A stretch of 64,000 bases of DNA, taken from positions 1 to 64,000 of the forward strand of contig JAIDCY010000030.1 in NCBI GenBank assembly GCA_029055625.1. Direction: 5' to 3'. This stretch comes from Ruminococcus sp. (lineage in GTDB: Bacteria; Bacillota; Clostridia; Oscillospirales; Ruminococcaceae). Both the position numbers and the translations under genes were made by a program. Of the stretch, positions 56,395-64,000 are shown in pieces. The stretch's first letter is position 1, and each line of letters begins with the position of its first letter. The notes beneath the pieces are model-generated. The model was not told the origin of the DNA and searched no databases. It saw only the letters and a program-made list of their open reading frames with translations.

Positions 56395-57612
56395 TTACAT
56401 ATATAATACGGCTGAATATGCCGTTGAAAATGCGATTTGCAGATTGAAACCGCCTGTATAAGCGTCAACGTCTATAACCTCTCCGGCGAAATACAAACCC
56501 TGTACTATTTTTGATTCCATAGTTTTCGGGTTTATCTCTCTGACCGATACGCCACCACTCGTTATAATAGCCTCCTCAACAGGTCGGAATCCCGATACCC
56601 TAACCGGAAACGCTTTGACCAGTCCGCCGAATTTATGACGCTGTTCTTTTGTAATGCCGTTTACTTTCTGTTCCGGACTTATTCCCGACAGTTTAATTAT
56701 AACCGGAATAATTTTCGCCGGAAGAAGTTTCCGTATACCGTTGATAAAGTCACGGTTTAAATTTTCGGAAAAATCACGTTGTATTCTGTTGTCAAGCTGT
56801 TCAGGCGTGAGAGCAGGTTTTAAATCTATCAGAATCTTATATCGTCCCGACTGCATTTCACGTATATGTGAACTCGCACTCAGTACAAGAGGTCCGGAAA
56901 CTCCGAAGTGTGTGAAAAGCATTTCACCGAGTTCGGAATATATGAGTTTATCGCCGTCGTACAGATTTAAAGTCACATTTTTCAGGGAAAGTCCCATCAT
57001 ATCCGCACAGTATCTGTCCGGCGATACCAACGGTACGAGACTTGGTTTTATATCCGTTATCGTATGTCCTGCCGATTCCGCCAGTCTGTAACCGTCACCG
57101 GTTGAACCTGTCTTCTGATACGATTTCCCCCCACACGCAATAAGTACGGATTTTGCGTAATAACAGTCTTTTCCGGCTTTAACTCCCTTACAGATATTAT
57201 TTTCCGTAATCAGTTCCGTTACACGTTTCCTGATAACTTTCACTCCCGATTTTTTCATCTCACGTGCGAGACAATCCGCTATATCATCAGCTTTATCGCT
57301 GACGGGAAACACTCTGTTACCACGTTCCGTCTTTAGCGGTACGCCTGATTCTTCAAAAAATTTCATTGTATCGTAAGCATCAAATGCGGAAAATGCACTG
57401 TACATAAACCGGTTATTTACCGGTATATTTTTCATATGCTCCTGTACGTCGGAATTATTTGTAAGATTACATCTGCCTTTACCGGTAATGCGTAATTTAC
57501 GTCCTAATTTTTCGTTAGGTTCAAAAAGAAGTACGCTTTTCCCGAAGCGTGAAGCCTGTACCGCTCCGAAACAGCCGGATGCTCCCCCACCTACTATAAT
57601 TATATCAGTCAT
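56395..57612 (-). CDS. BaiN/HI0933-like FAD-dependent oxidoreductase
   Basis: DIIIVGGGASGCFGAVQASRFGKSVLLFEPNEKLGRKLRITGKGRCNLTN; FAGEVIDVDAYTGGFNLQIAFSTAYSA. Confidence 0.93.
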   Translation of the reverse strand: MTDIIIVGGGASGCFGAVQASRFGKSVLLFEPNEKLGRKLRITGKGRCNLTNNSDVQEHMKNIPVNNRFMYSAFSAFDAYDTMKFFEESGVPLKTERGNRVFPVSDKADDIADCLAREMKKSGVKVIRKRVTELITENNICKGVKAGKDCYYAKSVLIACGGKSYQKTGSTGDGYRLAESAGHTITDIKPSLVPLVSPDRYCADMMGLSLKNVTLNLYDGDKLIYSELGEMLFTHFGVSGPLVLSASSHIREMQSGRYKILIDLKPALTPEQLDNRIQRDFSENLNRDFINGIRKLLPAKIIPVIIKLSGISPEQKVNGITKEQRHKFGGLVKAFPVRVSGFRPVEEAIITSGGVSVREINPKTMESKIVQGLYFAGEVIDVDAYTGGFNLQIAFSTAYSAVLYM

Positions 57613-57818
57613 TTTTTCATTAACCTCTTCATTAATTCACGTATATTTTTACGTCTCTGTTCAGTTGCCGTAACATCTGCTAACCATTTACCGTCAGTCT
57701 CCGTGACCACATCGCCTTCCCTGACATCTTCCGGCAGGCGTGAACGTTCTATCTCAATAAATCCGCCGTCAGTTTCGATTACGGCTATATTATCTTCTAA
57801 ACGGTCAATAACATTCAT
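57609..57818 (-). CDS. DUF3006-like small protein
   Basis: NVIDRLEDNIAVIETDGGFIEIERSRLPEDVREGDVV. Confidence 0.75.
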   Translation of the reverse strand: MNVIDRLEDNIAVIETDGGFIEIERSRLPEDVREGDVVTETDGKWLADVTATEQRRKNIRELMKRLMKK

Positions 57819-57824
57819 ATAATA

Positions 57825-58796
57825 TTACCTCTCCGTCTTTACGTCAAGACTTTTACCGTCGGAAGTGAATACTACAGTTCCCATAATATCAGTACGGTAA
57901 ATCTTATCCGTAAATTTACTTAAATTTTCAATGGTTATATCACAGGGATGTCCGTATGAATTGCCTGCTCCACACGATATAACGGCATAATCCGGCTTTA
58001 TTACGTTCAGAAAATCTTCCGAAGATGACGTATCACTGCCATGATGTCCTACTTTATATACGTCTATATCCTGAAGTTTACCGCTCTGTATCATCTCATT
58101 TTCCGCAAGTTTTTCCGCATCACCGCTGAATATGAAACTATTATCTCCATGATTCATTACAAACGTTACGGAATAATTATTAACGTTGCTGTAATCCTCA
58201 CTGCACGGTGCGATTATTTCAAGTTCCGCATCTCCGAGATTTATTTTTCTACCGGTTACCGCCTCCGTAAGTGACAGATTTTTCTCTGAGCAGGCAGTAA
58301 GAAATTTTTCAAAATACTTTGTTGTGGGAGTGTCGCTGTCGTCTATGTGCGGAATAATCATCTCGCCTATGCTGAAATGTTCTACAATCTTACTCATACC
58401 GCCCATATGGTCAGAATGTGGATGAGTTCCCACAACGTAATCAATATCCGTTATACCCATGCCGTCGAGATACGAAATAACCTTTTCACAGTCACCGGCT
58501 TCTCCGCAATCTATAAGCATATCCGTATCACCCGATTTTATGTATATACTGTCACCCTGTCCGACGTCTATATAACTTACTGTCAGTTCGTCGAGATTTC
58601 CGGCAAGTCCGCCGGTTGTGAAGTTCCATACAAGAAACCCTACCAACATTAAAATTATGACCGGTATCGCTTTTAATAACGTTTTCCTTTTCTGTTTCGG
58701 TGACTGCTGGTCATATTCCTGTTTGGTTTTCCGTGCGTACTCGGTGAGATTTTTTTTCTGTTCTTCCGTGAGTCCGAATTTACCTTTTTCTGACAA
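57825..58796 (-). CDS. ComEC/Rec2-related metallo-beta-lactamase-fold protein with N-terminal TM
   Basis: SYIDVGQGDSIYIKSGDTDMLIDCGEAGD; GTHPHSDHMGGM; KVGHHGSDTSSSEDFL; TTG start. Confidence 0.9.
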   Translation of the reverse strand: MSEKGKFGLTEEQKKNLTEYARKTKQEYDQQSPKQKRKTLLKAIPVIILMLVGFLVWNFTTGGLAGNLDELTVSYIDVGQGDSIYIKSGDTDMLIDCGEAGDCEKVISYLDGMGITDIDYVVGTHPHSDHMGGMSKIVEHFSIGEMIIPHIDDSDTPTTKYFEKFLTACSEKNLSLTEAVTGRKINLGDAELEIIAPCSEDYSNVNNYSVTFVMNHGDNSFIFSGDAEKLAENEMIQSGKLQDIDVYKVGHHGSDTSSSEDFLNVIKPDYAVISCGAGNSYGHPCDITIENLSKFTDKIYRTDIMGTVVFTSDGKSLDVKTER

Positions 58797-60625
58797 CTTT
58801 TTTCACCTGACTTTCTGTTATCTTTTCTGCCACCGTCAACAAGACATTCCGGAGAATTTCCTATCAAATCGTATCTTCCGGCTTTCCGTAACGCTTTCAG
58901 AACGATTTCCTTATTCTGCGGTCTGAAATACTGTAACAATGCCCTCTGCTGTGCCTTTTCCTCCGGAGTTTTCGGGACATATACGCTTTCCATAGTGTAG
59001 GGGTCAAGTCCTGTATAGAACATACACGTTGAAATAGTACCGGGGGTAGGGTAAAAGTCCTGTACCTGCTCCGGACGGATTCTGTTTTCTTTCAGAAATA
59101 CCGCTAATTCAATAGCTTCATTCAATGTACTTCCAGGGTGCGAGGACATAAGATAAGGGACTAAATACTGTTCCTTGCCGATTCCTTTTGTTATTTCGTA
59201 AAATTTTTTCTGAAATGCCTTGTATGCTTCTATATGAGGTTTGCCCATTCTGTCGAGTACCACCGCCGAACAGTGTTCAGGTGCAACCTTTAATTGTCCG
59301 CTTACATGATATTTTATCAGTTCACGGATAAATTCACCGTCTTTGTCCTGCATCAGATAATCATATCTTATTCCGGAACGTATGAACACTCGTTTTATAC
59401 CCTTGATTCTGCGTATTTTCCGTAAAATTTCCATATATTCCGTATGGTCTGCCTTAAGTGCCGGACATGGTACAGGTGCGAGACATTTTTTTCCCATACA
59501 CAAACCTTTACTTATCTGCTTATCACACGACGTACTACGGAAATTTGCGGTAGGTCCGCCGACGTCGTGTATGTATCCTTTGAAATCCGGCATTTTCGTA
59601 ATACGTTCCGCTTCTTCAAGTATCGACTTCTCACTTCTGCACGTTACACGTCTTCCCTGATGCAGTGCGATTGAACAGAAATTACAATACCCGAAACACC
59701 CCCGGTTATGAGTGATAGAAAATCTTACTTCCTCAATACCTGGTACTCCGCCGACTGTCTCGTATATCGGGTGATACGTTCTTGTATACGGCAGGGAGTA
59801 AATGTAATCAAGTTCTTCTGTCGTCAGACTATATGCCGGTGGATTCTGTACCAGCATCATATTACCGTGTCTCTGAATTACCGTTTTTCCGTATACCTCG
59901 TCCTGCCAGTCGTATTGTATCTTAGTCGCTTTTGCGTACTCTCTTTTATTATCCCTCACCTGCTCAAACGCCGGACATTGTGCGGAACCTATCGGCGTAT
60001 TTACCGGTTCCGTGAGATAACACGTACCTCGTATATCGTGCATATCCCGTATACTCTCACCTGCCGACAGTCTCCGGCATAACTCCTGTATCTGATGTTC
60101 ACCCATACCGTACATTAACAAATCCGCTCCGCTGTCTACCAGTACCGACGGTCTGACTGTATCGTCCCAGTAGTCGTAGTGTGCAAATCGTCTCAATGAT
60201 GCTTCAAGTCCGCCTATCGCTATCGGTATATCCCCGAAATACTCCCTTATCTTCCGGCAGTACACTATTACCGCTCTGTCCGGACGCTTTCCCGCAATTC
60301 CTCCGGCTGTATACGCATCTTCTGAACGCTTTTTTTTCGCAGAAGTATAATGTGCTACCATAGAATCTATGTTACCTGACGTTACTAAAAATGCGTACTT
60401 CGGTTTACCGAATTTTTTAAAATCCCTGTCGGTGTGCCAGTCGGGTTGCGATATTATCCCGATTGTATACCCCATATCCTGAATAAGCCTTGAAATTATA
60501 GCTACTCCGAAGCTGGGGTGGTCAACGTATGCGTCACCGGTAACGTATATAAAATCAAACTGTTCTATTCCGAGTTCGTCCATTTCTTTTTTAGTTACCG
60601 GCAGAAATTTATCATAACTTTCCAT
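58673..60625 (-). CDS. YgiQ-family radical SAM protein
   Basis: FSITHNRGCFGYCNFCSIALHQGRRV; IGGLEASLRRFAHYDYWDD; SSHPGSTLNEAIELAVFLKE. Confidence 0.95.
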   Translation of the reverse strand: MESYDKFLPVTKKEMDELGIEQFDFIYVTGDAYVDHPSFGVAIISRLIQDMGYTIGIISQPDWHTDRDFKKFGKPKYAFLVTSGNIDSMVAHYTSAKKKRSEDAYTAGGIAGKRPDRAVIVYCRKIREYFGDIPIAIGGLEASLRRFAHYDYWDDTVRPSVLVDSGADLLMYGMGEHQIQELCRRLSAGESIRDMHDIRGTCYLTEPVNTPIGSAQCPAFEQVRDNKREYAKATKIQYDWQDEVYGKTVIQRHGNMMLVQNPPAYSLTTEELDYIYSLPYTRTYHPIYETVGGVPGIEEVRFSITHNRGCFGYCNFCSIALHQGRRVTCRSEKSILEEAERITKMPDFKGYIHDVGGPTANFRSTSCDKQISKGLCMGKKCLAPVPCPALKADHTEYMEILRKIRRIKGIKRVFIRSGIRYDYLMQDKDGEFIRELIKYHVSGQLKVAPEHCSAVVLDRMGKPHIEAYKAFQKKFYEITKGIGKEQYLVPYLMSSHPGSTLNEAIELAVFLKENRIRPEQVQDFYPTPGTISTCMFYTGLDPYTMESVYVPKTPEEKAQQRALLQYFRPQNKEIVLKALRKAGRYDLIGNSPECLVDGGRKDNRKSGEKSCQKKVNSDSRKNRKKISPSTHGKPNRNMTSSHRNRKGKRY

Positions 60626-60628
60626 TAA

Positions 60629-63079
60629 TTAACCCTCCTTTTTGAAAGATTTCATTTTTTCGTACTCCTCTGCCGTAATCAGTACCTTCCGGGGTTTCGC
60701 ACCGTCTTTTGTACCGATAATTCCCATTTCTTCGAGTTTGTCTATAATACGTCTCGCCCGTGCATAACCTAACTTGAATTTCCGCTGTACCGCAGATGTT
60801 GAAATCTGTCCGCTACCTATCGCCATTTCTACCGCTTTTTCTATGAAATCTTCGTCAGTAAGAAGTATATTATTGTCTTCGTTACCGTTTCCCGATAAGT
60901 TTTTAGTCTGTGGTATAAAATTTTCTACCGCCTGTATAATATCGTCGTCGTACTCTGCTTCACCTTGCTTACGTATATACCCGACTGTTGCATTTATATC
61001 ATCCGGCGATGCGTAACAACCCTGTACTCTCAACGGTTTACTCGTGCCAATCGGCATATACAACATATCGCCGTTACCCATAAGTTTATCCGCACCTGCC
61101 ATATCAATTATAGTCCGTGAATCAACCTGAGACATTACTGATAATGCTATCCTGCTCGGAATATTCGCCTTGATAAGTCCGGTTATAACGTCTGTGGTAG
61201 GTCTCTGAGTGGCTACTACTAAATGTATTCCGGAGGCTCTGCCCATCTGTGCGAGACGACAGATATAATCTTCTATCTCCTTACCGGCTACCATCATAAT
61301 ATCCGCCAACTCGTCTATGAATATTACAATCTGCGGAATTTTTCCGATATTATTCTGTTCCGCATAAGTATTATATGACTTTATATCATTTACTCCGGCA
61401 TCTGCGAAAATCTGATAACGTCGCATCATCTCGCCGACTGCCCAGTTCAATGCACCGGCAGATTTCCGGCACTCCGTGATTATCGGTATCAGTAAGTGTG
61501 GTATGCCGTCGAATACGCTGAACTCTACTATTTTAGGGTCTATGAGTATTACTTTTACTTCGTCGGGTGTGGCGTTATACAGGATGCTCATTATTATTGA
61601 ACGTGTACAGACGGATTTTCCTGACCCTGTTGTACCGGCTATTATTACGTGTGGCATCTTTGCAATATCTCCGAGTATAACGTTACCGGCTATATCCTTT
61701 CCAACCGCAAAAGTCAATCTGCTTTCTGCATTGATAAATTCCGGTGATGACAGTATTTCACGTATCGTAACGGTATCTTTTATCTCATTCGGTACTTCTA
61801 TTCCCACTACCGATTTCCTCGGTACTGGTGCTTCTATACGCACTCCCTGTACGGCAAGATTCAACGCTATATCGTCCTCAAGATTCTTTATCTTCTTTAT
61901 CTGTACCCCTACCCCTGGTTGTATCTCGTAACGTGTTATTGCCGGACCTCTTAACTTATCCTTTACCGTCGCTTCCACTTTGAAACTCCTTAACGTATTT
62001 ACTATTATTTCCGCTTTAGATTCCATTTCCGCATCTATTGCCTGTAAATCCGCTTTATTTTCCGGTAAGTCAAGCATTTCCGCAGACGGTAAAATATATA
62101 TTTTTTCCGGTTCAGGTTCTTCTTCAACCTCTTCAACCGTCTCTTTTTCAACCGGTTCTTCTGATGTCTCTTCCGTATCTTCTTCGGTCGGAGCAGGTAC
62201 GGTATCTTCTTCTGGTAATTCCTGCTCCGTTACCGTTACCGGATTATCTTCTTCATCTTCAAGCGGAATATCAATATCAAAATCCTCTTCCGGTACTGTA
62301 CTACTGCTTACCGGTACGGATATTTCAAAAAATTCACGGTCTACCGGTATTTCCGGACGTTCATTTATTATATTTATCGCTTCCATATCCGCATCAAATG
62401 ATTCTTTTTCTATATCGTCGTCAAGGTCATCTTCGTTGAATATCTCGTTTAATGCCCCACCCATAAGCATACTATACAGTACCGGTACTAATTTTCCGAA
62501 ACTCCGGAACGGTTTTGAAATAAATTCGATAAACTCCATCAGGCTTTTATGCGTGAAAAACATACCCGCTACAAAAAACAGCATCACTATTATTATACGT
62601 GAACCTGTCTTCCCGAAAAAACTTATAAGCGGTCCGGCAACTATATAACTCGCAACTCCTCCGCCACCAAGTCCCACACCCTCCTTGAAAAGATTTGTTA
62701 TGTGTTCACTGAAATTTTCCCCTATCAGTTCACCGGATGCGAATATCTGTATAGCACCGCATATCAGAAATACTATCACTATCCCCCATATCACACGGTC
62801 AAAAATACACTTGCTGTTTTTTTCAAGTCCTAACTGTACGGATGTATAAATCAATACTATCGGCACGGCTATTACCGCAAATCCGAACATACCAAGCAGA
62901 AAATTATGTACTTTTAACCAGCCGTCACTTCCACTTACAAACGTCATGAAAAACGACAGTACACCCAGTGCGAAAAGTACCACAGACCAGAAATAATTTT
63001 TATCATTTATGACCGGTAACCATTTCAACAACGGATTTTCTGACTTATTTTCCTTATCATCTTTTTTTTCCTCCGGCAT
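60629..63079 (-). CDS. DNA translocase FtsK/SpoIIIE
   Basis: N-terminal TM segments; IAGTTGSGKSVCTRSIIMSILY; DELADIMM; C-terminal winged helix STSAVQRKFKLGYARARRIIDKLEEMGII. Confidence 0.97.
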   Translation of the reverse strand: MPEEKKDDKENKSENPLLKWLPVINDKNYFWSVVLFALGVLSFFMTFVSGSDGWLKVHNFLLGMFGFAVIAVPIVLIYTSVQLGLEKNSKCIFDRVIWGIVIVFLICGAIQIFASGELIGENFSEHITNLFKEGVGLGGGGVASYIVAGPLISFFGKTGSRIIIVMLFFVAGMFFTHKSLMEFIEFISKPFRSFGKLVPVLYSMLMGGALNEIFNEDDLDDDIEKESFDADMEAINIINERPEIPVDREFFEISVPVSSSTVPEEDFDIDIPLEDEEDNPVTVTEQELPEEDTVPAPTEEDTEETSEEPVEKETVEEVEEEPEPEKIYILPSAEMLDLPENKADLQAIDAEMESKAEIIVNTLRSFKVEATVKDKLRGPAITRYEIQPGVGVQIKKIKNLEDDIALNLAVQGVRIEAPVPRKSVVGIEVPNEIKDTVTIREILSSPEFINAESRLTFAVGKDIAGNVILGDIAKMPHVIIAGTTGSGKSVCTRSIIMSILYNATPDEVKVILIDPKIVEFSVFDGIPHLLIPIITECRKSAGALNWAVGEMMRRYQIFADAGVNDIKSYNTYAEQNNIGKIPQIVIFIDELADIMMVAGKEIEDYICRLAQMGRASGIHLVVATQRPTTDVITGLIKANIPSRIALSVMSQVDSRTIIDMAGADKLMGNGDMLYMPIGTSKPLRVQGCYASPDDINATVGYIRKQGEAEYDDDIIQAVENFIPQTKNLSGNGNEDNNILLTDEDFIEKAVEMAIGSGQISTSAVQRKFKLGYARARRIIDKLEEMGIIGTKDGAKPRKVLITAEEYEKMKSFKKEG

Positions 63080-63105
63080 CTTACACCTCCTTACAAGGTT
63101 TTTTT

Positions 63106-63128
63106 ATGGGCGAACATAGTCCGCCCTC
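63106..63128 (-). terminator. Terminator of the tepA-like gene
   Basis: GGGCGAACATAGTCCGCCC stem followed on the minus strand by TAAAAAAA-type low-complexity sequence. Confidence 0.4.
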
Positions 63129-63142
63129 TGTTTCCGTATTAT

Positions 63143-63844
63143 TTAAACGTATCTTTTTTCCGATTCCTCAATAAGCTTATACAGACACTCCATAGCATCA
63201 CTTAATCCGCCGAGTTCGTCAATAAGTCCGATTTCTACCGCTTTCCTGCCCTCGATAACGCTTCCCACGTCAAGTACCAGTTCTTCCGTATTCAACATGA
63301 ACCGTCTGAAATCTTCCGCACTTATCCGACTGTTACCGGTCACGAAATTTATGATTCTGTCCTGCATCTTGTCGAAATATGATAACGTCTGCGGTACGCC
63401 TAAAACTGTACCGTTCATGCGGACGGGGTGTATCGTCATGGACGCTGACGGTACTATAAATGAATGTTTCGCACTTACCGCCAAAGGTACGCCTATAGAA
63501 TGTCCGCCACCTACTACAAGCGATACCGTCGGGGTTTTCATACCGGCTATCAGTTCCGCTATCGCAAGACCTGCTTCAACGTCTCCGCCGACCGTATTCA
63601 GTATTATAAGCAGTCCCTCAACGCTTCTGTCCTGCTCTATCGCTACAAGTGCCGGTATAATGTGTTCGTATTTGGTAGTCTTATTCTGTTCCGCCAGTAC
63701 GTAATGCCCCTCAATCTGTCCTATCACCGTCAGGCAATGTATCAGATGCTTTGAGTTCTGTGATACGCTCTGACCGTTTTCAGTAATAAGTTTAGCTTCG
63801 TCAAGTTTTTCCCCGGTTTCCGTTTTTTTATCATCATTTTCCAT
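63143..63844 (-). CDS. tepA: ClpP-like translocation-enhancing protein (TepA family)
   Basis: [65 protein letters not shown]; adjacent to spoIIIE. Start at ATG 63844. Confidence 0.9.
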   Translation of the reverse strand: MENDDKKTETGEKLDEAKLITENGQSVSQNSKHLIHCLTVIGQIEGHYVLAEQNKTTKYEHIIPALVAIEQDRSVEGLLIILNTVGGDVEAGLAIAELIAGMKTPTVSLVVGGGHSIGVPLAVSAKHSFIVPSASMTIHPVRMNGTVLGVPQTLSYFDKMQDRIINFVTGNSRISAEDFRRFMLNTEELVLDVGSVIEGRKAVEIGLIDELGGLSDAMECLYKLIEESEKRYV

Positions 63845-64000
63845 AAGTATGACCTCCATGTAAAAAAATACTCACTCTTATTATGCGTAAATTTTCCGGA
63901 GATATACATTAATAATTATATATTACTCCTTCTGTAAAGTCAATACGGACTTTCACAAAAATTTTCCCATACGTATATTATTTCTATACTTTCGGTAATT

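Overview
This 64 kb window looks like part of the chromosome of a low-to-mid-GC, cellulosome-producing Firmicute. Its dockerins, GH9 enzymes and gene order resemble Ruminococcus; that is inference, since no search was run. Positions ~1-7.8 kb look like accessory DNA: an orphan beta-class DNA methyltransferase, a serine recombinase, small HTH proteins, a dockerin/LRR surface protein, and a HipA-like kinase cassette split by an apparent frameshift. From ~7.8 to 36.3 kb lies mostly minus-strand housekeeping sequence: PhoR/PhoB-like two-component system, SBP, VanY-like peptidase, split transketolase, RluD, LspA, IleS, DivIVA, YlmH, SepF, YggS, Hfq, MiaA, MutL, GH3, MutS, YlbF, MiaB. From ~36.5 to 52.6 kb, dockerin-bearing secreted proteins (zinc-ribbon protein, double PL1 pectate lyase, two GH9 cellulases) and a C39-like protein surround the rpmG-secE-nusG-rplK-rplA operon. 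From 52.7 to 63.9 kb come DUF1810, an IspH-S1 fusion, PlsC, Cmk, a flavoprotein, an MBL-fold protein, a YgiQ-type radical SAM protein, FtsK/SpoIIIE and TepA. No rRNA, tRNA, CRISPR array or complete transposon was recognised. The strongest unexplained signal is the octamer GGAGCAGG. By manual count it occurs 24 times, 21 of them on the minus strand, in all reading frames and once in an intergenic terminator. It is a candidate Chi or KOPS/SRS-type architecture-imparting sequence. Other notable signals are near-absence of GATC, a 10-bp-phased repeat upstream of the methyltransferase, a structured 5' UTR on a GH9 gene, and a probable CTG start codon for miaA.
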